Below are positions 7,924 through 16,665 of a stretch of DNA of 64,000 bases, one piece after another (positions within the stretch are counted from its first letter, which is position 1; each line of letters starts with the position of its first letter). The stretch lies in the NCBI GenBank assembly GCA_900696495.1, contig CAADGI010000014.1, positions 1 through 64,000 on the forward strand, written 5' to 3'. The notes under the pieces are model-generated. The model saw only the letters and a program-made list of their open reading frames with translations, made no database searches and had not been told where the DNA came from. A program made the position numbers and the translations under genes. The stretch comes from an uncultured Alphaproteobacteria bacterium. GTDB lineage: Bacteria > Pseudomonadota > Alphaproteobacteria > Micavibrionales > Micavibrionaceae.

Positions 7924-8462
7924 GCACGTAAAGCCTCCCGCCATTCTTCCGGTGTATTGAAATTCCCCATACAAGGCCTGAACTCTTCAGGCAGAGGAAA
8001 AGCCGGAATATCCAGTTCCTGCAAAAGCCAGCGCACCGATGAAGCAGATTTGTTATTACAAGGCTGCCTGATAAAAGCCGGGAGGGCATGATCCTGAAAA
8101 TAGGCGCCGTGCTTCTGATCCAGCAACACGCACAGCATATCGGGTGTTAAAAAAGGCATATCTATGGGCACAAACAACGCGCCGTCATATTCTTGGAGAG
8201 ATTTCATTACATCACAAATGGCATGAGCCGGACCGTTATAAGGCCTTGAATCCGGGATGCAGCGATAGCCCTCGATATCGCCGCTGACATAAATATCCTG
8301 AAGGCCTGCCGCTTCCAGAATCCGGATCATATAATCCAAAAGAGGCATGCCTTTATATTCCAGGAAGGCTTTATTTTTTCCCATCCGGGAAGAGCGGCCG
8401 CCTGCCAGCACAACGCCAGCGATTTTATTTCCGCCCGCCACAGCCACACGCTCCGTTTCCAC
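7920..8462 (-). CDS. mobA: Molybdenum cofactor guanylyltransferase MobA
   Basis: 180 residues. It transfers GMP from GTP to molybdopterin to make the MGD cofactor needed by NarG-type enzymes. The N-terminal nucleotide-binding signature VVLAGGRSSRMGKNKAFLEYKG and the metal-binding PIDMPFLTPDM motif identify it. The start is GTG at 8462, lying 38 bases inside the end of moaE; the frame of the moaE tail and mobA overlap cleanly. The length fits the family's short members. Confidence 0.9.
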   Translation of the reverse strand: METERVAVAGGNKIAGVVLAGGRSSRMGKNKAFLEYKGMPLLDYMIRILEAAGLQDIYVSGDIEGYRCIPDSRPYNGPAHAICDVMKSLQEYDGALFVPIDMPFLTPDMLCVLLDQKHGAYFQDHALPAFIRQPCNNKSASSVRWLLQELDIPAFPLPEEFRPCMGNFNTPEEWREALRA

Positions 8463-8949
8463 ACCCGCCGCTTTTCTTTTTAGGCAGGAGTTGTTCTTCT
8501 ATCCGCTCCGCCTGCGCCCGCAAGCTATGGCCGGGCAGCCATTCGCTATTCCCATGCTCATAATGCTCCTGCTTCCAGACAGGCGCGCGCTTTTTCAATT
8601 CTTCAATGATATAGCGGCAGGCCTCGAAACTTTCTGCCCGGTGCGCCGAACTGACCGCGATGATGACGCTGATCCCGCCCACACCCAGTTTTCCCTTAAA
8701 ATGGGCAAGGTAAATTTTGATGCCTTCCCAGATATTCTGGGCCTCAAAGCCGATTTCCTGGAATTCTTTGACGGCCAGAGTTTCATGAATATCGTATGTA
8801 ATGCCGGTTACAGGATTTCCCTCATGATGATTGCGCACGGCGCCGATAAATACATCAACCGCGCCATGCGCCGGGTCGGAAACAAAGTCGTAAGCCTCCT
8901 GAATATTTAGCGGATCATCTGAGACATTTGTGTAAAGAGAAGCTGTCAT
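8425..8949 (-). CDS. moaE: Molybdopterin synthase large subunit MoaE with Cys-rich C-terminal tail
   Basis: 174 residues. Residues ~1-150 are ordinary MoaE, which with MoaD converts precursor Z to molybdopterin: GAVRNHHEGNPVTGITYD, AVSSAHRAESFEACRYIIEELKKRAPVWKQE. Unusually the protein continues to KKKSGGCGNGACGCGGRK, a Cys/Gly-rich tail with three cysteines that ordinary MoaE lacks. A closely similar tail ends NarH in this window. The tail overlaps the mobA start by 38 bases. It could bind metal or sulfur, or dock with a partner; no function is established. Confidence 0.92.
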   Translation of the reverse strand: MTASLYTNVSDDPLNIQEAYDFVSDPAHGAVDVFIGAVRNHHEGNPVTGITYDIHETLAVKEFQEIGFEAQNIWEGIKIYLAHFKGKLGVGGISVIIAVSSAHRAESFEACRYIIEELKKRAPVWKQEHYEHGNSEWLPGHSLRAQAERIEEQLLPKKKSGGCGNGACGCGGRK

Positions 8950-8951
8950 GG

Positions 8952-9203
8952 CTACCCTCCGCAGACCGGCGGTAAAATGCAGAGTTTTGCATCCGCCTGG
9001 AAAACATGGCCATCCGTCAGGACGGCGCTATCGTCTGCAAGAACAGAATCAAAAACCAGAGACGCCTCATTCCCGCTCAAAAGGCTGCTCAAAGTTTTTT
9101 TAACAACTGCCCCTGTGCTGCCAGCCGGAACTGTAAAATTCAAGGCATCTCCGAATTTGCGAAAAGCCCCGAAAAGTTTCATATGAATTGTTATTGCATT
9201 CAT
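8952..9203 (-). CDS. moaD: Molybdopterin synthase small subunit MoaD
   Basis: An 83-residue ubiquitin-fold sulfur carrier ending in the essential Gly-Gly (LPPVCGG) that is adenylated by MoeB and converted to a thiocarboxylate. The N-terminal KLFGAFRKFG and the central beta-grasp pattern fit. It is 2 bases upstream of moaE and overlaps the moaCB stop by 4 bases, so the synthase subunits are made together. Confidence 0.93.
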   Translation of the reverse strand: MNAITIHMKLFGAFRKFGDALNFTVPAGSTGAVVKKTLSSLLSGNEASLVFDSVLADDSAVLTDGHVFQADAKLCILPPVCGG

Positions 9204-10222
9204 TTTGCAAATCCCTGTGCGGCAATCTTGTCAAGCGCATCGCCTATAAACGGTTCAATGACGTCCCAGCACTCTTTCACAGCTTTAGGACTTCCAGGAA
9301 AAGCGATCACAAGGGTGGGCCCAACCATTCCAGCGGTCATGCGTGAAAGCCATGCGGTGTCGGTAAAATTCAGACTTTCGGTGCGCAAGAGATCACCAAG
9401 CCCTTCCAGAATCCGGTCGCTTATTTCTTCGAGGATATCGGGCGTGATATCACGCGGGCCAGGCCCTGTGCCTCCTGAGGCAATCAGCAGATCCGGCTTC
9501 AGTTCTTGGCAAATAGCACTAATTTTGTCCTTAATATCTTCCCTGTTATCGGGAATAACTTTGTATTCAAGAATTTTAGCCCCTGCAGTCTCCAAAAGCT
9601 CCGTTAAAACAGGACCGGATTTGTCCTGATATTCTCCCTTTGCTGCCCGGTCGCTCATAACAAGTACAGCGGCTTTTTTGCCCTTCAAACTTTGAGGGTC
9701 AGGAAGTTGTGCTCCCAGCCAGTCTGGAATTCCTTCGGGATTGATCCAGACTCCGCTTTTGCCACCGGTTTTAACAAGCAATTTAACCTCACCGATCTTT
9801 AAAGCGGGATCGGTGCCCTTGGTTAAATCCCAGATCGTCAAAAGCGCGGCATTTGCGCCCGCAAGCGCTTCCATCTCCACGCCTGTTTTCGCAAGGGCTG
9901 CTGCCTGGCAATAAACCGTTATGCTGCTCTCAGGCTCATTCAGGGAGCAATGAATGGTGACCTGGTCCAGAGGAAGCGTATGGCACATCGGAATCAGGTC
10001 TGGTGTTTTCTTGGCCCCTGTAATACCGGCAGCTTCAGCCAGCGCCAGGACATTTCCCTTTGGCAATTGACCGGTTTTTATTTTTTCAAATGCCTCAGCA
10101 TTCATATAAATTGTACCGGCAGCAATGGCGCGGCGCCGCGTGGTCCGCTTGCGGCCCACGTCGATCATTTTGAAATTAGGCTCTGTCGCCAATGGAAATT
10201 CAATAACCTGTTTCGGTTTCAT
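9200..10222 (-). CDS. moaCB: Bifunctional MoaC-MoaB fusion, molybdopterin biosynthesis
   Basis: 340 residues made of two known enzymes. Residues 1-~160 are MoaC (cyclic pyranopterin monophosphate synthase: MIDVGRKRTTRRRAIAAG, PMCHTLPLD, KTGVEMEALAG). Residues ~165-340 are MoaB/MogA-like (VLVMSDRAAKGEYQD, IASGGTGPGPRDITPD, AFPGSPKAVKECWD), which adenylate molybdopterin. Fused MoaC-MoaB proteins are known from several proteobacteria. It lies 1 base after moaA and is coupled to moaD by an ATGA overlap. Confidence 0.93.
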   Translation of the reverse strand: MKPKQVIEFPLATEPNFKMIDVGRKRTTRRRAIAAGTIYMNAEAFEKIKTGQLPKGNVLALAEAAGITGAKKTPDLIPMCHTLPLDQVTIHCSLNEPESSITVYCQAAALAKTGVEMEALAGANAALLTIWDLTKGTDPALKIGEVKLLVKTGGKSGVWINPEGIPDWLGAQLPDPQSLKGKKAAVLVMSDRAAKGEYQDKSGPVLTELLETAGAKILEYKVIPDNREDIKDKISAICQELKPDLLIASGGTGPGPRDITPDILEEISDRILEGLGDLLRTESLNFTDTAWLSRMTAGMVGPTLVIAFPGSPKAVKECWDVIEPFIGDALDKIAAQGFAK

Positions 10223-10223
10223 T

Positions 10224-11210
10224 CTATCCTCCTATCGATGCCAGGTGCGGCGTGGTGCCGCTATCACCCTGATGCAAAAAGTGACTGCTGCGTTTAAAAT
10301 TCATCAGTTGCATGATTTTGTCCTGAAATTCTTCAGTTTGATCATCGCTTTGGAGAAAATCGCGCAAAGAATATCCGCCCTCACCGAACAGACATAAATG
10401 TAGAGCGCCCTTGGCCGAAACACGCAGGCGATTGCAGGTTTTGCAAAAATCCTTGGAATATGGCGCAATCAGGCCGATTTTGCCGATGCTGTTTTTATGC
10501 TCGAATTCGACCGCCGGTCCGGCGCCTTCCTTGCGTGGCAGGACATGCCATCCTCGCGACAGTAATTTCTCCGTTACTGCTTCTCCTGGAAGATGATGGG
10601 TCTGGAAATATTCCTGGTTATCGCGTGTGCGCATCAATTCTATAAACCGCAGCGATAATGGTTTGTCGGCAACAAAGTCGATAAAGCGATCGAGCTCGTC
10701 ATCATTCAATCCCTTCAGAAGCACCGTATTTATTTTCACGGATTCGAAACCCGCATCAAATGCCGCCTGTACGCCCTCAAGAACTTCGCCCAGCCGGTCA
10801 TGACCTGTAATTTTCCTGAACTGATCCGGACGTAAAGAATCGATACTTACATTAATGGCGCGAAGCCCTACATTAAAATATTCCTGTGCGCGTTCCGGCA
10901 AACGGTATCCATTCGTTGTGAATGCCAATTTTTTAATGCCGGGAATTTCTGAAACAGATCTTGCAATATCGACAAAATCCGGCCTGACTGTCGGCTCACC
11001 ACCCGTCAGCCGGATTTTCCAGACGCCAAGACCGGCAAAAGCTCGAACCATGCGCAGAATTTCTTCATGCGAAAGAAAAGGCTCGCAACCGGATTTTTTA
11101 TATCCATCCGGCAGGCAATAGGAACAGCGAAAATTGCAGATATCCGTGACGGAAAGCCGCAAATAGGGGAAACGACGGCCGAAGCCGTCCGTTATTAAAT
11201 CTTGGTTCAC
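10224..11210 (-). CDS. moaA: GTP 3',8-cyclase MoaA (radical SAM)
   Basis: 328 residues from a GTG at 11210 with AGGAG 5 bases upstream; a longer frame to 11276 lacks a comparable site. It performs the first step of molybdopterin synthesis. The SAM-cluster cysteines CNFRCSYC (residues 25, 29, 32), the RLTGGEPTVRPD motif, the second cluster CKTCNR...LHLC and the conserved C-terminal Gly-Gly are all present. First gene of the coupled operon that runs to TauE; the FNR-type box at 11377 lies upstream. Confidence 0.95.
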   Translation of the reverse strand: MNQDLITDGFGRRFPYLRLSVTDICNFRCSYCLPDGYKKSGCEPFLSHEEILRMVRAFAGLGVWKIRLTGGEPTVRPDFVDIARSVSEIPGIKKLAFTTNGYRLPERAQEYFNVGLRAINVSIDSLRPDQFRKITGHDRLGEVLEGVQAAFDAGFESVKINTVLLKGLNDDELDRFIDFVADKPLSLRFIELMRTRDNQEYFQTHHLPGEAVTEKLLSRGWHVLPRKEGAGPAVEFEHKNSIGKIGLIAPYSKDFCKTCNRLRVSAKGALHLCLFGEGGYSLRDFLQSDDQTEEFQDKIMQLMNFKRSSHFLHQGDSGTTPHLASIGG

Positions 11211-11376
11211 TTCAACTCCTTTCCAAACACGGGAGGCCGCAGCGTTTCCGCATACGACCCCGGCCAGATGCGCCATATCCTTGAAGACTTAGGTCGCAAA
11301 GGCTCGGAGCTGCCAGGCAATAAGGCCATGGCAATCGCTTATATCTTCAGTATGATAGAAGACACCAATGCCGGAC

Positions 11377-11390
11377 TTGATCTAAATCAA
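11377..11390. promoter_or_regulatory. FNR/Dnr-type box (CTAA spacer) between moaA operon and crp-like gene
   Basis: TTGATCTAAATCAA, identical over 14 bases to the boxes at 5477 and 25794. It lies 166 bases before moaA and 33 before the divergent Crp/Fnr gene. A -10-like CATACT on the minus strand (11354-11349) is 32 bases from the box centre, the spacing expected for class II activation, so the moa operon is the better target (inference). Confidence 0.78.
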
Positions 11391-11423
11391 GACAGGCGAA
11401 AATCATTAAAAAGGCAGTAAAAA

Positions 11424-12128
11424 TTGGATCTTATAAGGACAATACGTCAATCCGCTCTGTTTCAGAGCTTTGAAGACAAAGCTGTGGAATCGCTTGCTTC
11501 TCATTGCCGCCAGAGAAAGCTGGATAAAGGGCAGGAATTATTTGCCATGGGGGATGAGGCCAGCGCCTTTTTCATTATCCAAAAGGGATGGATCAAGCTT
11601 TACAGGATATCCAGGGAGGCAGAGGAGACAATTATTCATGTCTTTGGCCCGGGCGAATCCTTTGCCGAAGCCGCCGTGTTCAGTGACCGGAAAATATATC
11701 CCGTGAACGCCCAAGCTGTCGAAGACGTTGAACTGATTGAGATACCGCGCAACTATTTTATTCATAAAATCGAGGAGGACAGCCGGTTCGCCTTGCGGAT
11801 GCTCGGCGCCATCGCAGCGCGGCAACACTACCTGGTGCAACAACTTGAACAGGTAACCAACCGCACGGCGCCGCAACGGATTGGAGCTTTCCTGCTGCGC
11901 TTTTGCCGCCGGGAACCAGGCACAAAAGAAGGTGCCCTTACAGTTAATCTTCCCTATGATAAATCCATTATTTCCCGGCGCCTGAATATCAAGGCAGAGA
12001 CGTTTTCCCGGGCACTGGCAAAACTCGGCCCCCACGGCGTAGAGGCCAATGGCCGCCTGATCCTGATTAAAAAGCCTGAATCCCTTGCTAAATTCTGTGA
12101 AGTCGAATTGAAAGACACGCCTTGCTGA
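11424..12128 (+). CDS. Crp/Fnr-family transcriptional regulator, no Fe-S cysteines
   Basis: 234 residues from a TTG start. A cyclic-nucleotide-type beta-barrel sensor domain (about 15-125: KGQELFAMGDEASAFFIIQKGWIKLY, VFGPGESFAEAAVF) precedes a winged helix-turn-helix (LTVNLPYDKSIISRRLNIKAETFSRALAKL, about 170-205). It has no N-terminal cysteine cluster, so it is more like Dnr/NnrR-type NO- or redox-responsive regulators than like oxygen-sensing FNR (family knowledge). Its position between the moa and nar units makes it a likely controller of this island; the ligand cannot be read from sequence. Confidence 0.85.
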   Translation: MDLIRTIRQSALFQSFEDKAVESLASHCRQRKLDKGQELFAMGDEASAFFIIQKGWIKLYRISREAEETIIHVFGPGESFAEAAVFSDRKIYPVNAQAVEDVELIEIPRNYFIHKIEEDSRFALRMLGAIAARQHYLVQQLEQVTNRTAPQRIGAFLLRFCRREPGTKEGALTVNLPYDKSIISRRLNIKAETFSRALAKLGPHGVEANGRLILIKKPESLAKFCEVELKDTPC

Positions 12129-12159
12129 TCGCTGTTTTTGCGCAGACCTGAATTTTGTG

Positions 12160-12179
12160 TTAGAATGCAGTTATTCTAA
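12160..12179. repeat. Short perfect inverted repeat upstream of hexapeptide-repeat gene
   Basis: TTAGAAT-GCAGTT-ATTCTAA, 7-base arms and a 6-base loop, 40 bases before the next start codon. An A-rich run follows on the plus strand, so it is not a plus-strand terminator; an operator is possible. Confidence 0.35.
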
Positions 12180-12218
12180 AAAATAAAAATTATGCTGGCT
12201 CTCTCAGGGAGGCGCTCA

Positions 12219-12779
12219 ATGCATAACAGGAAGATTAATTCCGAAACCTTTCATGACTTTGGAGACGGAAACGGGCCTGTTGCCGCCCACCGTCATCTGT
12301 TCGGCAACGGCTGGGTTGCAGATTCCGCTCATGTGGATGAGACAGCTTTCGTAGGTATTAACGCCCGTGTATTCGGAAACGCGACTATAAAGGATAATGC
12401 TATCGTCTCAGATCATGCGCAGATTTCAGGATTTTGTACTATAAAGGATCATGCTTGCGTGCGTGGAAATGCGATCGTAACAGGAGCTTGCATTGTACAG
12501 GATGATGTTGAAATCTCAGACGATACTTTTATAAATCGCCATATCTGTCTCGGGGGGCATCTTCTTCTGAAACACGCCTATATTTGCGCGGATCGCAATG
12601 ATTGCCTGAATTGCCCGGCTCTGCTCAATGACAATTATGGTTCCACCAAGAACAACCCATGCTTTTATTGCCTTAAAAAAATGAAATCCTGGCCACATTT
12701 AAGCCATTGGTTTACACCTGCGTGCCGTCCGGGCGCTTCTGCCAGAGCATTGAAGAATACGATAAAATATAAAGAGTAA
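12219..12779 (+). CDS. Left-handed beta-helix (hexapeptide repeat) protein with C-terminal CxxC pairs
   Basis: 186 residues from the ATG at 12219, which has GGGAGG 6-7 bases upstream; an upstream ATG at 12192 has no such site. Residues ~32-112 are tandem hexapeptide turns (AHVDETAFVG, NATIKDNAIVSDHAQIS) of the type seen in acyl/acetyltransferases and in YdcK-like proteins. They are followed by CLNC (129-132) and CFYC (148-151), a possible zinc or Fe-S site that such proteins usually lack. No catalytic histidine is evident. The 3' end overlaps the convergent nnrS by 68 bases. Function unknown. Confidence 0.75.
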   Translation: MHNRKINSETFHDFGDGNGPVAAHRHLFGNGWVADSAHVDETAFVGINARVFGNATIKDNAIVSDHAQISGFCTIKDHACVRGNAIVTGACIVQDDVEISDDTFINRHICLGGHLLLKHAYICADRNDCLNCPALLNDNYGSTKNNPCFYCLKKMKSWPHLSHWFTPACRPGASARALKNTIKYKE

Positions 12780-13878
12780 AGCACGCAGACCACAGGCAGG
12801 CGGAGCCGATAATCCAGAAAAGGGTATAGTGAGGTAAAACAAGCGGGCCGAATACCCGCATAAGGCCCGCCACGATCATAAGTGCAAAAGAGAGCGTCGT
12901 TATAGAAGATGCAGCTATATCACGGCCTGTATGTCCGAGGGTAACCCGGCACATCATCCCCAGTGTCATGGAACCAATGGCACCCGTTGTCAGCGCATGC
13001 AGAGCGGTTGAAAACTGCACAACATCAAAGCCGGATAACCCCAGAAGAAATAATCCAATAACAAGCCACAAAAAACCTGTATGCAGTATCCAGAGCATTG
13101 GATCGCTGAAAGTCCGGAGTGTATGATAATGGCGCATGCGCAAAGCATGCAGCACGGCGGAAGCAATTGCTAGAAGACCAAAAACTGCGTTATCTGGACC
13201 GAAAAGAGCAAGAATAAGCGCCAGCGCAATCAGCGACATCAAAGCAGCAACATCCATCTTTCTCTGATCTGTCTGGTAGAGTTTATTTCCACTCTGCCTG
13301 AGTGCACCTACAGTAAAAGCAGGAATAATCCGCCCACCGATCAGGGAAATCATGATCATAATCATGAACAGCGCCATATAAAGCGGCGAACGGCTCTCTG
13401 TTATTAGAAAAGCAATATCGCAGGCGAAAAGAACGGTCAGCAGACCCAGGAATACGAAATTCCGAACGTTCCAGCTTTTTAGCAGCGGGATTGACAGGCT
13501 TACAGCCAGCGCCGGAATGAAAGCGCCTTCCAGAACATATATCAGCCATAGCGGAAGACCCATATCGAAATTCATCACAATGCGGCCCGTCAGCCACAAG
13601 ACACATAAAGCGGCCAGATGAATTTGCCTGGCCGGCGCTCCTCCGGTCCAGTTCGCAACGGCTGTAAGCAAAAATCCGGCAACAATCGCTATTGTAAATC
13701 CGTAAATCATCTCATGGGCGTGCCACAAGACAGGATCAGCCAGAAGAGATGGCGGCATCACGTAACCGGCATAGAATCCAGCCCATAAAATTAAACTGAT
13801 GACGCTATATAGGGCGCCTAGCAGGAAAAATGGCCGGAAACCCCGGCCAAGGAAGGGGTGATCAAACAGCGCGCGCAT
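12712..13878 (-). CDS. nnrS: NnrS family membrane protein
   Basis: 388 residues with about 12 hydrophobic helices. NnrS proteins are haem- and copper-containing membrane proteins that protect against nitric oxide stress and are usually controlled by Dnr/NnrR-type regulators (established for the family). The start region PFLGRGFRPFFLLGALYSV, DPVLWHAHEMIYGFTIAIVAGFLLTAVANWTGG and the later histidines in MTLGMMCRVTLGHTGR are characteristic. The start at 13878 is preceded by AAGGA; the frame overlaps the hemN end by 17 bases. Last gene of the nar unit. Confidence 0.92.
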   Translation of the reverse strand: MRALFDHPFLGRGFRPFFLLGALYSVISLILWAGFYAGYVMPPSLLADPVLWHAHEMIYGFTIAIVAGFLLTAVANWTGGAPARQIHLAALCVLWLTGRIVMNFDMGLPLWLIYVLEGAFIPALAVSLSIPLLKSWNVRNFVFLGLLTVLFACDIAFLITESRSPLYMALFMIMIMISLIGGRIIPAFTVGALRQSGNKLYQTDQRKMDVAALMSLIALALILALFGPDNAVFGLLAIASAVLHALRMRHYHTLRTFSDPMLWILHTGFLWLVIGLFLLGLSGFDVVQFSTALHALTTGAIGSMTLGMMCRVTLGHTGRDIAASSITTLSFALMIVAGLMRVFGPLVLPHYTLFWIIGSACLWSACFTLYILSYSSMLWQKRPDGTQV

Positions 13879-15202
13879 GTCGTCCTTCTTCCGGCTTGTA
13901 ATACGGATCAAAACAGGCCGCCACAATCCGGGTAAAAGGTTTTCCATTCTCTGTAATTACAAATTTTCCGTTATCAATAACCACCATTTCATCCTTCTCA
14001 AGTTCCTCAAGCCTCTGTACATCGCAATCCAGATTTTCAATTTCTTCCAGTCCAACTTCGAAATAGCACATCATCCGCCCAATAATACTGCGTCTCTGGA
14101 TATCCTCTCCCGTCAGAATACGCCCGCGTTTGACAGCAAAGATGTTATCGAGAAGAGCCTCCCTGTATTCTTTTGAATCTGTTGTATTTTGTACGTATGC
14201 ACCATTAAAGCTGCTAATCGAAGAAATGCCAAACCCGATAATCGTCTCTGAAGGGTCAGACGTATATCCTTGAAAATTTCTATAAAGATTTCCAGCTGCT
14301 TTAGCCTTGTACAAAGCATCTCCTTCACGAGCGAAATGGTCTATCCCGATGGCGGAATAGCCTGCATTCCTGAAATAATCCGACATAACTTTGCTCATTT
14401 CAAAGCGTTCCCGGGCTTGCGGCATAGGATATTTCTCAAGCAATTTCTGGTGCTTTTTCATCCATGGGACATGAGCGTAGGCAAAAACCGCCAGCCTGTC
14501 CGGCAAAAGAGAAATGGCGCGCTCTGCATTGAGAAGAATATTGTCCTCGGTTTGCAGCGGCAGCCCGACCATCATGTCAAAATTGAGGCTTTTGATTCCG
14601 AATTCCCGCAGCGCCAAAACGTCTTCCTGCACTTTTTCGAATGGCTGGATGCGGTTAACTGCCTTCTGCACATCCGGATTGAAATCCTGCACCCCCAGGC
14701 TAATCCTGCTGATGCCGATGGCAGATAGATCTTTAATCTTCTCACGATCCAAGAGACGCGGATCCATCTCCATGTCGATCTCAGTATTTTTATCGATTTC
14801 GAAATGCTCTGCGAGTTTTTCGATCAGAATTCTCAAATCTGCAGCTTTGAGAATATTAGGTGTTCCGCCGCCAAAATGGATTGAGGAAACACGCGGCTTG
14901 CATGTCAGGGCTTCTCCCACCATTCGGATTTCGCGGTGAAGATAAAGAAGGTAAGCCTGTACAGGGCCGATATCATTGACAGCTCTGGTGTGGCATCCGC
15001 AGTAATGACATAAATATCGGCAAAACGGGATGTGAATGTAGAGGGATATTTTTTGCGAACTTGTTAGACTTGAAAGCAAGCCAGCGTAATAATTTTGGGG
15101 GATCTCATGATTGAAATGCGCCGCTGTCGGAAAACTGGTATAGCGCGGAACAGGCTGGTCGTATTTTTCAAGAAGACGATTTAAAGATCCATTTTCATAC
15201 AT
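13862..15202 (-). CDS. hemN: Oxygen-independent coproporphyrinogen III oxidase HemN
   Basis: 446 residues, a radical-SAM enzyme of anaerobic haem synthesis, needed when HemF cannot work without O2. The cluster motif CRYLCHYCGC (Cys 61, 65, 68 and the extra 70 characteristic of HemN), HFGGGTPNIL, and the C-terminal HemN domain are present. I chose the ATG at 15202, 5 bases after the preceding stop, because the family starts close to its YDQPVPRYTSFPTA motif; a longer frame to 15283 would run into the PpiC gene. It would supply haem for NarI. Confidence 0.94.
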   Translation of the reverse strand: MYENGSLNRLLEKYDQPVPRYTSFPTAAHFNHEIPQNYYAGLLSSLTSSQKISLYIHIPFCRYLCHYCGCHTRAVNDIGPVQAYLLYLHREIRMVGEALTCKPRVSSIHFGGGTPNILKAADLRILIEKLAEHFEIDKNTEIDMEMDPRLLDREKIKDLSAIGISRISLGVQDFNPDVQKAVNRIQPFEKVQEDVLALREFGIKSLNFDMMVGLPLQTEDNILLNAERAISLLPDRLAVFAYAHVPWMKKHQKLLEKYPMPQARERFEMSKVMSDYFRNAGYSAIGIDHFAREGDALYKAKAAGNLYRNFQGYTSDPSETIIGFGISSISSFNGAYVQNTTDSKEYREALLDNIFAVKRGRILTGEDIQRRSIIGRMMCYFEVGLEEIENLDCDVQRLEELEKDEMVVIDNGKFVITENGKPFTRIVAACFDPYYKPEEGRHARAV

Positions 15203-15206
15203 ACTA

Positions 15207-15991
15207 TTACTGCACAAGCGGCGTGTCAGCTCTCTTAAGACGAAATCCGCTAATCTCTGCTTCTCCTGCAAGGATTTGCACATACTGGCTGAAAGAACGC
15301 TGCCAGCTTTGATTTTTCAGGAAATCAGCAATCCATTCCTTCACAGATTCAAATGGCAATTGCTTTCCATCGGCTCTTTTATGGACTTTTATAATGTGAT
15401 AACCGACTTCGGTAGCAACAGGCTCATGGGATATTTCATTTTCTTTCATGCTCATAAGAGCGGCCTCAAAACCAGGAAGCGTCTGTCCCTTGCTGATCTG
15501 GCCAAGGCGGCCGGCGTCTTTAGCTGAAGAACAGCCCGATTCCTCTTTCGCAATCACCTCAAATAATCCGGGATGTTTTTTTAGGCGCTCAAGAGCATTT
15601 TCGGCTTTTTCCTTCGCAACATTACGCGCATTTTCATCTTCCGGCGGCGCGAGGTAAAGGATATGAGAGACTTCAAACAGAGGTGATGTAAAAAAGCGCT
15701 TGCGATTATTCTCGTAATATCTCTTGCAGCTTTCCTCATCCGGCTCGGGAACGGAAATTTCACTTGCCAGAAGATCGTCGATAATCTGATCCGCTTTTTT
15801 CAAAGCATCGTCCCGTGTGCACAAGCCCAGCGACGCCGCTTTTTGGATCAACAACTCCTTGATAACTAGAGCCTGCATCGCTTCATATTCTGCATCAGAA
15901 AGTGATTTGCAGGGTGATATTGCACCTCAGCGCTGATTTGCTCTGTACTGATTTTGACGCCGTTAACAGTGATGCCTGGAGCAATGCTCAT
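15207..15991 (-). pseudogene. PpiC-type peptidyl-prolyl isomerase of the nar operon, interrupted by a single-base frameshift
   Basis: A parvulin (residues EVSHILYL ... GRLGQISKGQTLPGFEAAL ... VGYHIIKVHKR) of the kind usually found after narI and thought to assist nitrate reductase assembly. The natural start is the ATG at 15991, overlapping the narI stop as TAATG, giving MSIAPGITVNGVKISTEQ...EVQYHPA. The frame is then lost at 15906-15907: three A's stand where four would restore the join to SLSDAEYEAMQALVIKELL. The remaining frame has its own ATG at 15878 (223 residues). It is either a homopolymer sequencing error or a real lesion leaving an N-terminally shortened protein. Confidence 0.82.
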
Positions 15992-16665
15992 TATATCTCC
16001 CGCTTTCTTACAATCTGGTAGGGACGAAATACAAAGCCGATGGGAGCGCTGAAAGCATGCACAAGCCTTGTAAACGGAAAGATAAGGAGAATGAACAGGC
16101 CCAACGTTATATGAAGCTTAAACACCAGCGCGACATCGGACACATACTCATGAGCGCCGCCGCGGAATGTGGCAATATGCTGCGCCCATTCCATGAATTT
16201 TACCATCTCATGACCGTCAAGATGCTTCATGGATTCCGTAATGGAATACAATCCGAGAAGAAGCTGGGCCAGGAGCAGGGTTAAAATGGCGATATCGGCA
16301 AAGGAACTGGTTGCCCGGATGCGCGGATCAAAAAGTCTCCTATGCAGGAGCAAAAGCAATCCGACAAGGCAAAATACGCCGGCAATACCGCCTGCCGTCA
16401 TGGCCAGGATCTGCTTGGCACCGTGGCTGATACCGATAGCATCGAAAACAGCAACAGGCGTAAGAAGACCAACCGCATGCCCGGCCAGAATAGTCAGGAT
16501 GCCGAGATGAAACAGGACACTGCCCCAGATGAGCTGCCGACGTCGCAAAAGCTGGCTGGACTTGCTGCGCCAGGAATAGGGGTCACGATCAAAGCGCAGG
16601 ATGCTTCCACCGATAAATGAAGCGATAGCGATATAAGGAAAAATCTGAAACAAGAAAAAGTTCAA
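15991..16665 (-). CDS. narI: Respiratory nitrate reductase gamma subunit NarI (cytochrome b)
   Basis: 224 residues with five membrane helices. It oxidises ubiquinol and passes electrons via two b haems to NarH. The histidine ligand regions are visible: FHLGILTILAGHAVG in helix 2 and FKLHITLGLFILLIFPFTRLVHAFSAP in helix 5. Length matches the family. Coupled to narJ by ATGA overlap and to the PpiC gene by TAATG. Confidence 0.95.
   Translation of the reverse strand: MNFFLFQIFPYIAIASFIGGSILRFDRDPYSWRSKSSQLLRRRQLIWGSVLFHLGILTILAGHAVGLLTPVAVFDAIGISHGAKQILAMTAGGIAGVFCLVGLLLLLHRRLFDPRIRATSSFADIAILTLLLAQLLLGLYSITESMKHLDGHEMVKFMEWAQHIATFRGGAHEYVSDVALVFKLHITLGLFILLIFPFTRLVHAFSAPIGFVFRPYQIVRKREI

Noticed and set aside
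8347-8910. Plus-strand open frames across mobA and moaE
   Set aside because: Antisense shadows of well-identified genes.
11202-11420. Possible 72-codon gene between moaA and the Crp/Fnr gene
   Set aside because: It overlaps the moaA start and the FNR-type box and has no ribosome site; it is promoter DNA.
12160-12179. Inverted repeat as a rho-independent terminator of the Crp/Fnr gene
   Set aside because: The stem is AT-rich and is followed by A's, not T's, on the plus strand.
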